From: Certhia americana
Lineage: Eukaryota > Chordata > Aves > Passeriformes > Certhiidae
DNA: 64,000 nt
NCBI GenBank assembly: GCA_018697195.1
Contig: CM031878.1
Coordinates: 40,074,564-40,138,563 of the forward strand
Direction of reading: 5' to 3'
In this document: positions 25,401 through 39,500 of the stretch, piece by piece
Position numbering within the stretch: position 1 is the stretch's first letter
Layout of the letters: each line of letters opens with the position of its first letter
Made by a program: the position numbers and the translations under genes
The notes under the pieces: model-generated
Database searches by the model: none
What the model saw: only the letters and a program-made list of their open reading frames with translations
Told to the model about the DNA's origin: nothing

Positions 25401-28400
25401 TCCTTCATTCAGTTTTCTAACATTTAGTCTACACAGAATACATTCATTGAGTATCACGCACCTTCTACACACATCTACTACATCTTTTGCTTTCTGAAAA
25501 TACAAGTGTCTGCTCTCACTCTCTACAATATCAGCTAGTGTCAAATTGTGACAAAATGCCTTGTCTTCAAAGGTTATAGTTTTTCTTACAACTTTTTTTC
25601 ACTTTGATGTATACTATGTTTTCAAGCAGTCTTCTCTTTCATCAGTCCAAAGATTAAAAGGGTCAGGCTGAGACCCACATATTGTCATCACTGTATGGTG
25701 TCCATGTAAGAGTGTGAATGGGAGAATCCTGTTTGAAATCTCTCCAAAGTTTGTATTCCCTGTGAAGTTTTAATTCAGCAAGCTAGCTAACTCTTTTTCC
25801 CCCTAAACTTTTATGTAATTTTAAACATGACCAGAGTTTATAGCCTTCTCATTCTTTTCCTCAGCAGCCAGCCACCGTATACAGTATAAATGTTTTCTTA
25901 GATGTTCTGCCTGTAAATTAATGGTGTTCCTACTGTAGCATTTCCCACTGACAACTCAAAATTAATTATTCCAACAATGCCAGACATGTAGTTCAAATAT
26001 CACATCCAAGATGTCCACCACAAGCTAACTGTGGTATTATTTGTCATCATTTATATGTTATCTACTTGTGTTTGTTGCAAACTCACTGCTACAACAGCTC
26101 TCAAATACAAACTCACAGTTTGTTCTGCAAGATCTCAACATTATAGAAGCATATAATCATAAAATCATAATTTTTATTAACATTTTAGCTGCAAAAGGAA
26201 ATGTAGAGTTTCAAACATTTTGCAAATAAAAATGCTGTAAGATTGTTTATGTAAGAAGACAGTTCAAAAATCGTTCAGTTTAAGAATGTCCATGTGCTTA
26301 ATTTCTCATAGGTCTTCTCTCAGTATTGGTATTCTTCACAGGACTTGTGATTGTGGAATCCAAATATTGATAGTATCCTTTGAAATTAATATTGTCTCTA
26401 CCCTACCTAAATACTTTTAACACTTAAAGATTTATACAGTCTACAGTGGAATTTGAGGGAAATAGGTGCTCACTGGGAAATTATGTAGGTATTTACTTAA
26501 CTTCTGCACTTATTTTAAGCACAGACTAATGCACTTCATTGAGATTTTTACCAGCATGTAGAAGGAAACTGTGATAGAGCTCCCAGACACTTTGGCCATA
26601 CTTGGAAACTCTCTTGTAAACTAATTATCAACTGATACTTCATCTTAGCTATTGGAGTCTTATATTACAAAAACAAGCAAACAAACAAAAAACTATTAAA
26701 AACTGTTATTTGATAGAATACATTAAACAGGCTAGATCAGTTCTTGGTTTTGTCCATTGCATATGGAATCTAAAGAACAGAAGTAATGAATCTTTACATA
26801 CTTTTTACCTTGTTCAATGACTCAACACCTCAAATTCAGTGAAGAGAGATTTTCTGGCAACAGGTGATGAAAAGGAGTTTGCTATCCTGAGCCACAAACT
26901 TTTTCCACGTGCCACAGGAAGTGGTATCTTGCAACCAGCTCTCTTTGAAAACACTCTCCTTTGGAGACAAGTGAAGATATTCTTGCTGTCTTGAACAGAT
27001 TATTCCCCTGATTATTCTCAGTTTGATTCCTAGGCACTATCATAACACACAGATCTTGATAAAGGTGAAGACACAACCTTACTGTTGATTTGCAGTTTTA
27101 CAGTATAGAGTGAAAAATTAAACTGGGAAACACTGATATCATAGTTCTATTTATAGGAGTGTTAATCATGGAAGATAATTTGTGTTATAAATATACATTT
27201 AATTTTGCAGATACCAGATAAATCTTTTTACTAAAGATTTAAACAAATATAAACAAAACAGTGAAGAATCTGTTATTTTGCAGATACCAGATATACTCAC
27301 ATTTTTGTCTTACATGTTACCTGTTTTTTGTCTTAATTTATGCCCTTAGACTCCTTGGTAAATTTCCTACTTCCTGAAGTTTTTTAACAAATACAGAACA
27401 AGATAAGCACTTGCAGCACCTCCCTTTTTATTTGAGGGGAATAAGTGTATTTCTGCAAACCACCTTATGACTCAAATAAACAAACAGATACTAACTTGAT
27501 AAAAAAATTAGATATTGACAGAAATAATTCCAACCTATAGACTTTGTATTAGTTTAAGGCTTCTCCTTGCAGCCATAGTTTATTATCATGCAATGTGCCC
27601 ATTTTGCAATCAATTATTTAATTAATTAAGCTGGAGAAAGAGAGGGGCACTCACAACTCTCACTCAATAGCTGTGCAAGAAAAATACTTTCTAATGTTTC
27701 CACAGATACCAATGCCAATCACTTCTTAGGTCACCTCACCTGAAAGCTGGAGGAAGGAACGTGCCTTTATGAAGGATAAAAATTTTGCCTCAAGAAGAAA
27801 AGGATTATCCAGGAATTTAGGACTTAATTTACACAAACTGTTGCACTCTATTTTTCCCTGTCCTTCTGCTTAGTTTGTGGATCCCCCTGCAATCCATAAG
27901 GAAGAAGAAACATTTCTGACAGGCTGATTTCCCCCTCCACAATGCCATACACGTCTATTAACTTCTGCCACTGTCTTTAGAAGTCCATAGGAATGAAAAT
28001 TAATGCCAGCATTCAGGGGAAGAAGAAAAATGTGTTAATTCAGTTGTGCATTACATTAACTTCTTCTCAGTACATGAGTAAATAGAAAGGATTCATGATC
28101 CATCCTGAGTCATGGTTGCTCAAGCTCTTGGTGCTGGAATCCTGAGAATTCCTGAGCAGAGTATAAATTTGAGACTGGCATAAAAGATTTGCCTTCAGCA
28201 CTCATAAATGCACTAAAAACACATCTTGTCATCACAGATAAAATGACATCCTTAAACTTTATTATATTAAGTGAAAAATATTTTCATGTCCACCAAGACA
28301 AGGACAAGATTGCCTATTATTTAGTAGATTTTTATCTAACACAACCACAACAAGTGGTTTACACAGAAATACAGTATCAGGGGAAAATAAATATTAATTT

Positions 28401-28829
28401 CTTTAACAAGACTTGGCATGAGAAAACAAAGAGAATATGTAGATCCAATTATCAACTGGACTAAACAATTTTAATTCAAAAGAGCCACTGGGTGTATAAT
28501 CATAAAGTATCCAATCATCTGATAATCTAGCCTGTTTTATTTCAATTTTGCGATCATATTTATTTGGAACAGAGGCAGATTTGCCCTCTCACAGCCAACA
28601 GGAAAAAGAAGTTACTGATTAAGTCCACAAAATTTCCATTTCTGCAAAGGATTATATTCTAACCAGAGGAAGAAAAAAATATCAGCTAAAAACACATCAC
28701 CTTATTTTGCCTAAAGCATTCATTCTCTACTGAAGTATATAATCCGGCAAGACAAATTAGTTTGTGAGATTATTTCTTCCAAATAATGTCAGAATCATTA
28801 CCATAACTTTGGATGAGAAAGGGAAATTG
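22476..28829. other. Intergenic AT-rich DNA with a purine tract
   Basis: About 6.3 kb with no supported gene. The only distinct structure is the purine array at 23725-23805 and its repeat-rich leader (GTTCAGGGAAGTTCAAGG repeated between about 23688 and 23730). The open frame 28189-28464 (91 codons) has no recognisable domain. Confidence 0.55.
23725..23805. repeat. 81-nt pure purine tract: (GGAAGA)n then (GGGGAA)n
   Basis: An uninterrupted purine run is made of five GGAAGA-type units followed by about six GGGGAA units. Such homopurine tracts can form triplex DNA, and the G4 runs could also form quadruplexes on this strand. Both are inferences from composition. Confidence 0.9.
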
Positions 28830-29100
28830 CAGAATCACAGAATTAGCTGTGATTTGGAAGGCACCCACAAAGACCATTAAGTTAATTTCCTGGTCCTGTA
28901 GTGCACCATCTCCAAGAGTCACATGTGGCCAAGAACATTGCCCAAACATTTCTTAAACTCTGTCAGGCTGGTGCTGTGACCTCTTCCCTGGGGAGCCTGT
29001 TGTAGCATCCAATCTCCCTCCGGAAAAGAACTTCTTCCTAATATTCAATTTAAACCTCCCCTTTCCTTATTGAACTTCATACGATTGGTGATTGCCCAGT
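28830..29100 (-). mobile_element. CR1 LINE 3' end, minus strand
   Basis: It begins CAGAATCACAGAATT, the reverse complement of the CR1 tail, followed by matches to reverse-complement CR1 3' sequence: CAAACATTTCTTAAACTC, GGGGAGCCTGTT and AAAGAACTTCTTCCTAATAT. It is 5'-truncated near 29100, just before the (CA)n tract. Confidence 0.88.
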
Positions 29101-29157
29101 TCTCTAATGAAGAATGAGAAGCCCAGAAAAGAAATTTTTAATTTTAAAACTGTTTTT

Positions 29158-29160
<3 letters not shown>

Positions 29161-29206
<46 letters not shown>

Positions 29207-29216
29207 NNNNNNNNNN

Positions 29217-29273
<57 letters not shown>
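29161..29273. repeat. (CA)n microsatellite containing a 10-N assembly gap
   Basis: An uninterrupted CA dinucleotide tract is split by ten Ns (29207-29216). The true repeat length is unknown and probably longer or collapsed. The apparent protein frames through it, poly-TH and poly-CV, are artefacts. Confidence 0.98.
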
Positions 29274-29277
<4 letters not shown>

Positions 29278-30689
29278 TGTATATATCAGGGGCATATTAC
29301 GTGATATTTCAACATGTTGGACAAGCCCTTTACACAGGCAGAGAGTGAAACAGAAACTCCCAGTGTAGTTAAGCTCAATTCTGTTCCTTCCCCTCATTCA
29401 ATCATTTCTAATTCATATTTCAATGTTTCATTTCAAATTTCCACATAACCATAGCTAATGCTTCCAAAATCCACATGTGTGAAAAACCTTTACACTTTCA
29501 TTTTTCACTTTATCATGAGTTTACATGGCTGGGACCACAAATCTGTTGTCCTCTACAATTTGCATGTTGAAATATGCTTGTTAGAAATCTTAACTTTCCA
29601 TTAGTCAAAAAAGAATCACTGCCAAACTGCCCATATGTGCCAATCACTATGTGAATACCTGAAGTGTCAGGGGAACATCAAAGATTCATGAAATACAACA
29701 AACCTGGCTGTTTATGTTCACTGTGTACCTGGAAATTTTTTTAAAACTTCTGTGATATGAGAAAAGGATCCTAGTTTTGCAGGAATCTAGAAAGACCTGA
29801 TATATCCCTGGAAAATGAAGTAACTTTTTTTAAAAATTAGTAAATACTGAAATTGCACTCATAACCAGCAATAGATTTTCTAAAAATTTCTTTGAAAAAG
29901 AGGTTTTACAAGATTTATAGGGTATCTGAAAACAAGATCTGTTCAAGACATACTATCCTATTGTTCTCTAAGTCTCAAAGACCACTTTGAGTCTTGCTAC
30001 AAGTAGAGAGAATAAAAAAGATATTATGAAACAAACAAAAAAAGCCAAAAAAACCAAAACAAACATACAAAAAAAAACCCCCACCCACAACCAAAATAAA
30101 TATCACCAGCCAAATGGACCACTATTCTCTAGGAATTCGCTTTAGTATCCTGCTCAAAACAAACCAGAAAATGTTAGCTCAGTTCAAGCTGGAACTTATG
30201 CCTACCCAAAAGTAACATTTAGTACTTCAGCTACATCAGAGCCACCAAGTAGAATAAGACAATCCTATGTGCATACTCCAGAGTCATCATTAGTATTATT
30301 TTTCCTTCATTAAATGTTTGTCTGCAGTAAAATGTCACTTTGCTGGGAGGAAAGACAGCTTTTCCTAGGGTTTTGTGTTTCAAAATGCCTGCAAGCAAAA
30401 TCAAGTCAAAGAAAACAGGGAATGATCTTTAGTCTTGTGCCTCCAGCACATGTGCTTGTCACAGTGAGCTGGTGGGATTCCCATACACCAGTTGCTGCTG
30501 GATTATACACTCTTATTTGGCAGGATGTCAACAAACATTTTAATTCTCCTGGAAAACTCGTAATGGTTGTGTGCTGCTGACAGAAAATGCCAGTCTGGAT
30601 CATCTAAGATGCTCAACTTCAGCCAATTTATGTAAGGCAATTTTACATAGGCCCATAAGTTTGTCCTGGTTGACAAACTTAATCTCTTT
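29274..30689. other. Intergenic DNA with an A-rich tract
   Basis: No gene recognised. An A-rich low-complexity tract with CCCCCACCC lies at about 30028-30095. An 88-codon frame at 30314-30580 has no recognisable domain. Confidence 0.5.
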
Positions 30690-31557
30690 TTACAACAAGG
30701 TAACCCACCCAGCTGTTCAATGAAGGCAAATTGATGTAATGTTTTTGGACTTTGGTAAAGCTTCTGACACTGTCTCTCTCAGAATCTTTCTGGACAAAAT
30801 AAACAGCACACAGCTGGATAAAAACATCCTGTCATGAGTGAGCAGCTGGCTCATGGGTCAGATATAAAGGATTTTAGTGAATGTCTCCAGACATCAGACT
30901 GGAGACCCCATCATTGGTGGGATCCCACAGGGCCCCAACCTTAGGGCCAGTGATCTTCAATACCTTCATAAATGACCTGGATACAGGATTCAAGAAACGG
31001 TAAGTAAGTTTGCTTATGACACAGAATTAAGAGGAGCTGTTGATTCCCTCAGAGGCAGAGAGGCTCTGCAGAAAGGCCTACAGCAGAGGGCTGGGAAATC
31101 ACCCGCTATATGAAGTTTAACAAAGACAAGTGCTGGATTCTGCACCTGGGATGGGTCAGTTCTGGACATACAGACAGACAGACTGGGGATTGAGATGCTG
31201 GAAAGCAGTGCATGGAAGGGACATGAGGATACTGGTCAATGGAAAGTCATGAGGGGAAGTCGAGGAATGGGCTCTTCTCACTGGTGACCAGTGGCAGGAC
31301 CTGAGGGAATGGTCTGAAACTGTGCTGGGGGCATTAGGCTGGATATCAGGGGAAGGTTTCTTACCCAGGGGGTGGTTGGTCACTGCAAAAGGTTCCCCAG
31401 GGAAGTGGTCAAAGCACTAAATCTGCCACAGTTCAAGAACAGTTTGGATAATGCTCTCAGGCACTTGACATGATTTTAGGTTTGTCCTGTACAGGATCAG
31501 GAAGTCAATGAACTCAATTATTCTTGGAGGTCCCTTGAAATTCAGGATATTCTGTGG
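30690..31557 (+). mobile_element. Degraded CR1 LINE fragment, RT to 3' tail
   Basis: Plus-strand sequence follows the CR1 reverse transcriptase: a block matching CTGGACTTTAGTAAAGCC (here TTTGGACTTTGGTAAAGC) for the F-S-K-A-F motif, then GGGATCCCACAGGGCCC for the I-P-Q-G-P motif, then KFAYDTELRGA, where the F-A-D-D box reads FAYD. Next comes a KFNKDKC-like segment. After an internal deletion near 31140-31250 the 3' region follows, ending GGAGGTCCCTTGAAATTC then ATATTCTGTG. Frameshifts and stops are numerous. It belongs to a different CR1 branch from the copies at 13, 40.7 and 58.6 kb, judging from the 3' end. Confidence 0.82.
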
Positions 31558-33393
31558 TCCAATGACTTTTCAGAATTTTACATGGGAACTTTACTATTGG
31601 GAATAAAGTTGAAGCTCCACTGCTCCCTCCTGAAAGTGGGAAGTCAGCCACAAAGGTGGGGGGCAATACACTCCTGTGAGAATTAAGAAACAAGAGATGA
31701 AGCAATTCATTGCATTGTCTGATAGATCTGTGGAGTATACCTCATAAGTTTAAAGCCTCTGTTCACTTTGTCTTCCCTTTATGAATTATGAATCCCATGG
31801 GACATACATACTTCTAGTAACAAATGAAGGGAAAACCTGCACTCTGCACCAACATCAGTCGATCTAGTTTTCTATGGGTTACTCCACAAAGACTAGTAAA
31901 TATTTCTTCGTACTGCAAGTTATTAAAAAAACTTTTAAGATATAAACATTGCCCCAAAGAATTTAGAGTATATGGAGAGCAGACTTACATACCTAGAGGG
32001 AAACTGAACACTAAATTTGAAGTTCTTCTTGAAAATAGTCTTATAATTGCTTTACCAGGATGAGAAGCAGATATAAATAATATTTTGACAACAAAGTATG
32101 GCATATATTCTTCCTTAACTAATACTATTTTTCATATCTGAGTAACAGTTTTACAAGCTAAAAAAATAGCTAATTTACTGTAAAATAATTTTTGTTGTAA
32201 AATTGTGACATTTCCTTGTAGAAAATTTACAAAATCCATAATAGTGCCGCAGTAAGAGCTGTCAGGTCAGATTTTTTACAGGCTCTCTGAAATTTCTCAG
32301 GCCTGATTTACAAATATGTGCAACTATATCTAAATGTCTTTTAGGATTTCTTTATTCCACTATAACCATACTTTTACTGGATTAGACACATTGAATGAAT
32401 AGATCTTGAACTTCCTGGTGCAGGGAATGACTGGTGGAATGCTCTGGAAAAGAAGAAAATAAGGTTTCTGTGTTCAGAAAAAGATGATGTTCACTTCTTG
32501 TGTTTCAGTTTGAATGTTTTACATTTTTAACTACCAGAAGGACACAAATATAAAGAATTTTTTTTTTTCTATGAAAAAAACATAAACTTGAAAAATCTAA
32601 AAAAAATTTCTAACAGCTTTTACTGTAGGAAAAAAAATTTCTGTGTGAGTTATACCATTACAACAGTAAGTATTAGGAAATGTATAGCAAGATTTTTTAA
32701 TTTCCATATTAGTTTGAGAGATATTACACTGACTGGGTTAAGGTCCACGCTGTCCCTGGTTATGCTCCCTGCACTTGGTATGCCTCCAAAATGTCTAGGG
32801 CAAGCAGAGCCTAGACACAAACACATAATACTTCATGCATTTCCAGCAAAAACATGGGGAGACAAACTGCGTTTGGACACTCCCCTCAAACTTCATCTCA
32901 AAAACATCCTAGCAATGCTGAGATGCTGTCTCAGAGATGCAGACAGGAAGGAAGTCCATCTGCTTCTAAATTTTGAGCCATAATTTACCACAACACTTTT
33001 TTTGTGCAGTAAGTCTGGATTCTGGAATTCAAAACATTGAACATTAAACATTAAACAGCAACAGCAAGAAAAATGTTTTTTAAAAGGAACTTGTGAATAT
33101 CATAATCAATGCTATTGACACCAGAATTGTTACTGTTTTGTTGTAATGTGCGCTATTGTACATGCTGCTGGCAGAGAGGAAGCTGGAATGGCCTCTGTTT
33201 TGGACAGCCACAGGGGCTGCTGACAGCAGCATGCCAGCTGACAGGTTTTAGTTGCAACAGTGCCTGGAGACCTCCCCATGCAGCGACTTACTGTTCATTG
33301 CCGCACTGATTGTATTTAATTTGATTACTAAGGCCCATTTTCTCTTAATTGTCTCCTGCTGTCTAGCCTGCTTTACACCCTGGCCTGGGCTAG
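31558..33393. other. Intergenic DNA, no gene recognised
   Basis: No coding feature is supported. The 131-codon frame at 32588-32983 shows no recognisable domain. The stretch at about 33160-33330, just before a CR1 tail, is less AT-rich and includes TGTATTTAATTTGATTAC; it may be unique conserved sequence or the decayed body of the CR1 whose tail follows. Confidence 0.5.
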
Positions 33394-33508
33394 GGGCACC
33401 AGGGGCAACCTGGTCTAGTGGAAGGTGTCCCTGTCTGTGGCAGGAGGACTAGAAACAGATGGTCTTTAGGTGTCTTCCAACCCAAGCCATTCTAAACTCT
33501 GTGATTCT
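33394..33508 (+). mobile_element. Short CR1 LINE 3' tail, plus strand
   Basis: The matches run GGCAACCTGGTCTAGTGG, then AGGTGTCCCTGTCTGTGG, then TCTTCCAACCCAAGCC and ATTCTAAACTCTGTGATTCT. This is the last ~115 bp of a CR1 with its characteristic tail, heavily 5'-truncated. Confidence 0.9.
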
Positions 33509-36500
33509 CACAACATGCAAGCAGCAAAAAAGCCACTTGAGTGTCAAGGGGAAGTGAAGGCAGAGGACTGAGTCTTGACTGTCAAGACTATGAGAAAAAA
33601 GCATGGTTCAAGTGCACAGCAAATAAATGAATAACACAGAAATGCCTTATGAAGAGCACAGAGCTGCTCATTGCTGCAGGCCTGGCACAGTGGGACCACA
33701 GGCTTCTGCAGTGAGTATGGCCCCACATTGCAGCCTGATAGCAGTCCCTGATGGCCAGACCTGCCCACCTAGCACACCATGGCCCAGGCCAAGCTCCCCA
33801 GCAAGGCCTGACCCAGGGTTGGGGCAGCCCAGTTGCTGGTCCATTCCGTGTCTCATGCACTGGACCCTGTATGCCCGCAGTATATCCTGCCTGGCAGGCC
33901 CCTTGGCTACTCACCTGCCTGGACCTACCACTACCCAGTTCCAGGCACAAAAATCCAAATGCAAAGAAAACTGATAATAAACCTAGACTTGTTAGTCCTC
34001 CCTAGTTTTTTGTGCACTCTTGTGTTTGGAAAGTTTTGCCTGCTATTCATAAAATCGTATTACAGTACACATCAAGCAGATTTTCCAAAGTGTCAAGCAT
34101 TCACCCTCCTGTATGATAACAATATCGCATATAGATAGAAAATTAGGACACTTTTTTATACATTTCCTCAGTTTTGTAGTCTTTCACTGTATGTGTGCCA
34201 GTAGAGTAACTTACCCTTCTCAACCTTTTTAACCAATTCATGACACACAGAAAAGAGCGTCTGACATGTCCACTGGAGAGCTGGAAACTAAGTGCAGGAA
34301 GCAAACAACAATGATGACAAATTTGTCTTTTTGTTTATTACTTGTAGTGTACTGTTGTTTTCAAATACACATTTCAGTACTGAATATATTAACATTTACT
34401 TAAGCAGAAGTCAAGAGTGAAAAGTCATTAGTACCCTCTACTGGTTTACTTTATAGCAGCAGGCAATCTGTCCATCCTTATCCTAATAGCTTCTATACAA
34501 ACTCATCTTCTTAATAGAATCTACAGCTAATTAAGAGAGATAATTATTCTTGATTTTTTTTTTAAATAGGAAAGAAAAGGAAGTGGAATTATAAAAAGAA
34601 ATTAAAAGTTGGACACAGTCTGATAGGTGGATTACTCAGAGCAAAGCCCAGCTTGGAGTCTATTACAAAGTCATGCCAATCCAGCCGATCCAGGAGAAAA
34701 GCTGATCTCTGATGCTTTACAGGAGTAATGTGCCAGGACTTTTAAAACTCCCTGCTTTCAAGCCTTAAAAAAAAAAAAAAAAAACACTTAAACACTATGA
34801 TCATCATGATTTTCCCATTAACTGCCCATTAGCTTTGCTTGCTTTCTGTAAAAGCCAGTCTTGACCACATAGAGATAAGGATATCAGTGCAATAGACAGA
34901 GATGTGCAGAAAGCAGAGTTCCTAAAGTAACTGCTTGTATTGTAAGAAATACCTGCTTCCCACTGCCAGACAGCCAACCCACACCAAGCCTTGCGGGTGA
35001 ACACATTGTCCAGCTCAATCCCTGCTTCCAGGCCCTAAATTAAGAGTGCTAGCCTTTATTCTGTGGGCCATGGCACTACATCAAGGCACAGAGATACACC
35101 TCTGAATCTCTGAACAGAGAGAACATCACAGAGGGAAATAAAAGACTGAAGAGAGAGGGGCTAAAAGCTAGTGGGGAAGATACACTGAGTATCTTGTGCT
35201 ACGTTTTCACAGGCTGGAACACAAACAATCTCTGTTCTCTCCATCATTGACTAAAGAAGCAAAGAGTTTTCCAACTAACTAAATTACTTTTGGATGGTTT
35301 AACATATCTGTGATGATAATCAACAGAAAGGATTGCATAACAGCCATCATTCTGTAATAAGAAATCACAGCCTGTTATGATCCACTGAGCTCCTTGAAAT
35401 CTCCTGCTTGAGCCTTTTGCTAAGATGTCATTCACTCCTGGGGAGCAGCAAGCCAGATCAACAAAAGATTAAGTGATTGAGAAGTAATACAGAAAAACTT
35501 TGTACCTCCAAATGTCCTTCAGCCTTCACAGGTAAAGAAATTTCTTCCTGTAAGTGCTTAGAAGGAGATGTACAGAAAGGAGACTGAGAATAATGCAGTT
35601 TATTGAATATCTTAGCAAAAATCTAATGTGCAGTACCTGCTGACAAAGTTTAGGGTGATGTCATAGGAAATACCAGTGTGAAACAACATTTTTAGCTTGT
35701 CAAGATCATTCCATTTCCATAGTAATGCAGCAAAATTTTTAAAGTTTATTGGAGCAGCAGTCTCTAGGATATGAGAAGCACACCTCCAAGCAAGAGGAGG
35801 GTGCCTTCTATGTTTCTAGTCTGTGTATTTTATTTTACAAACCAACCTTAAGCCTGAGTAGATTGCAAATGTATTTCTTCTTTATTGTTATGATTGTATA
35901 TCATTTATGTTAATTACAAAAGTACCTAAAGATTCCAAAGATGGTCAGCACACATAATTCTAGATACTGGGTAAGCACCTTTAACTTAAGGCAAACTGAC
36001 AAGTGTTAATAATTCATGATGAGTTCGTATTTTGATACAAAAATAGTATCAGTATCCACAGTTTCAGAAATATGAGATGATACTTCTAGTAAAACTGTGA
36101 ACTACACCTTAATCTTGTGCTAAACTTGTCTCTTATTCAAGAGCTACTTTCCCTGCCTCAAATTGCATTATATAGGTACTGGCAGGGTAAGCACACATGA
36201 AGATGGAATTCTATATAGGATGTGTGTTGGTCTGTTCAGACGCCACCTCACAATCTCATGAGATCTAAACTTTTAGCTTTACTTAAAAATAAGCAGATAA
36301 AAAGAGATTTGAATGTAACTTGAAATGAGGAAAATTTATTTTCTTTTTAATAGAGAGCAAATCTTTCATTATCCTATCATGACTTAGACTGTTTCTGAAT
36401 AAAATTTGCATTTTCATATTTAGTTTGCTTCTGTGAGTCTGCTACTGCATTCCACATAATTTTGAAGTCCCTTAAAAATATCAATAAAATAAATTATTTT

Positions 36501-39500
36501 CTGAATGTCAAGAATTATAGTGATAGTTCCACCATCTAAAAAGCTGTGGTCACTATTTAAGAATGCAAAGTTCTGTCTGTTTTTCACAAATATTAAAGGA
36601 ACTATTTTCTTAGGGATTTTGTGCTAGTGTCCATAGTTTCATTTATCATCTGCTATGCATGTGATTAGGTGCCTTGCTTAGTGGTAAATTGCAGAAGGTG
36701 AAAAAATGAGAGAAAACAGAGACATAAACATGACTGGAGTTAGATTTTGAGTTTGTAGCATGAATTACAAAAAGTAATTTTAGGGTGAGGAATGCTATTC
36801 CGGTTTTAAAGAACTAAATATAAAGAAATTCAAATTTTAAATTCTTCTAACCTGCAGAGACATCTTTCATCTCCAGGAAAATCTTCCAATCGCAACAACT
36901 GATATAATGCAACTAGAGGCATAAAAACAAAACAAAACAAAAAAAAATAAAAAAAACCCAAACCTTCAGAAAGAGGACTCCACCACTTGCAAGCCTTACT
37001 ATAGCCACCAAACCACATCCACACTGAGTAAAATTTCAGCATGCCAAAACAAGTGGTTATGCATGATACCATCTACAACCTAAAGTCCTTGATCTGACAG
37101 GCATCTTAACTCATGATGAATACTAGTAGGGGTTCCTCCACTGTGCTTATTTTGATATAAAGATTTTTTTCCAGGGTGTGAATATGAAATAAACCTTCTA
37201 CAAAAGGCTGTGATTCACAAGGTTTTGGGAAGGAAGTGCTCTCTGACCCAATCCAGTAGGTCAGAGCATGAATCTGATCAAACTTTTGGCCTGATTTGGA
37301 TCAAGATCTTGTATAAATTTTCCTCAAATGTCAAGGGGAATGGACACCTGTAGACACAATTGAACAGTAACATGGACTTCTTCCTTCTCTATTTCCCTAT
37401 TTCCCCACCTGAGACTATTTTGCTTCACACATCTAAAGAGAATTTCCTAGAAAGATTGGTAAGAAGAAGTCGAAGAGTTAATATTGCTGTTAGAGAACTC
37501 ATCAATATAATCTAACCCCCAGCTCCATAAAATATTCATAAAACATTAACTTCACAGAAGGAAAAACGCAAGCCTAATGTATCTAATGAAAGTGTGTTGT
37601 ATTAGATCTCTTCTCCAGATCAGAAAATAAAGGTACATTAGAATCTAGCCCATTAAATATTCTATCCACTGGTTTAAACAGCACAACTTTTGTATTTTGT
37701 TTTTTCTTATTACATAGGATTGACCTCAGTTTTAGGATAGGGTTTACCACTGAGTAGCATTAGTTGTTTCCTTCTATTTTTGGTCTTAACTAGCTAATTA
37801 ACTGTGCAGAACAGGAATCACACTTTCATTTCCCTCCTTGGCATTCTCTACTGCTTGGGTAAGACAGCTCTTATATTGCTGGATCCAGGGAAGTTCTGCT
37901 TTGGATTCAAACTTGCCAATCTTTGCTAGAGAAGGCACTTACTGTTCCATAACTAAGCCTAATGGTTGAAAAGACATATACAAGCTGCTGGAATAGTTGG
38001 CTATACTGAAGGCTTGGCCAGCGTATGGGAATTGTGCCTAAATTACACGTAAAACCAGAATTATCTTAGCATCAGTGTCATAACACTTCAAATAAATTCT
38101 AATTCCTGAGCATATTCAGTTGGAAAATATTTGTATGTCAAATATGTTTCAGTACAATATTTAATAAGTTGATGTGAGATCAAATCAAGAGTAAATATCA
38201 CAGCAGACAAATTTTTTTTGTAGTTCTGCCCCAATCAAGAAGTTGCATTCCACATTGCTAAAATAGTTGTAATGAACGTTTAATCCAAATTTTAAAAGGC
38301 GATAGTTTAATTTATATAGTGATAATATAATTTATATATATTCTTCTGCAAAATATTGTGCAACACTGATGATTGCAAACCCTTTTGGGTTTGCACATTT
38401 GGAATCAGGGTTCTAAGCAAAATTCTGAAGAGATGTACATCTCAGTTTATATCATATAAATTTGAGGCAGAACTGAACAAATTCCATGTGAGGCTACCAT
38501 CCAAATTGCTTAGTTAAAACTGGAAATCATGGATTCAGTTATACACCTTCTTGCACACCAAAGTAGGAATTTCACACTCTAAGACTTTCCCGTTTTTGTC
38601 ATGGTAGCAGTTTAGCTTGAACTTGCCTAGAAAAACAGATTTAGAAAGTGTGTGCAAACCTTTTGTTGACAAACTGTATTCTGTTTGAGAAAAAAATCAA
38701 AGGTTATATACACCAGTGATCTCACGTCACATTCCATGGTGAGAGAATAAACCACCCTATAGTCCCAATAAAAAGGATCCACACTGCATTACAAAGATTT
38801 GAGATATGTGAATATTCTGACTCAAGCCATTTTTCCTGGGTGCAAAAGGCAAATAGTTTTTGCGAGAAGGACTGGGAACTGTGTCATTGCAAGAGAATTT
38901 GCCAGCTGGCTGTGGGGATAACAAACCAGGTCTGAGGAGCTGTACTCCAAGGTTTAGAAGATATGACACAGAAGGACACTTGGAAAAAGGAAATATTTGA
39001 GGCAGAAATGAGAATATGAAGAAAGATGCAAACAGTTTAATGCCTCTGCTCATACAGGAAGCAGTGCAGCACAGGTTCAGCTGTTAAACCACTGCTTTTG
39101 CGTAACATGAAAAATTCAGGCAGCAGCTCACTGACACCCTGCCAGCACCAGCTGGGCATAAAAGCAGGAAGAAAATGAATGATTGCACAACTGCAATCAT
39201 ACTGAAACACAGAGTGCAGCCTCTATGGCTACCTGGCAGTAAAGTTGCACAAAGACAGGTAAAATTCCAAAAAACTGATAACTGAGGACCTGAGCGCTCA
39301 GTAGCTGGCTAGCAGATCAAGAATTGAAAAAAAATAAATACAATAAAAAGTAAAATCTCACAGAACACACTTAATCTGCATTTCAGGTATAGGTGATAAG
39401 ATTGGGAAAACCAGCTAATTATGCTGTATAAATGCATGTTTTGATTTTGCATGTTGCAGGAGCTGGTGGTACTGACTTTAGAAAGTCATTTCATTTCACT

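Noticed and set aside
29104..29397. Thr-His or Cys-Val repeat protein frames
   Set aside because: Translation of (CA)n through an assembly gap.
33588..33974. 115- and 120-codon overlapping frames on opposite strands
   Set aside because: Expected from low stop-codon frequency in a GC-rich block; no recognisable domain on either strand.
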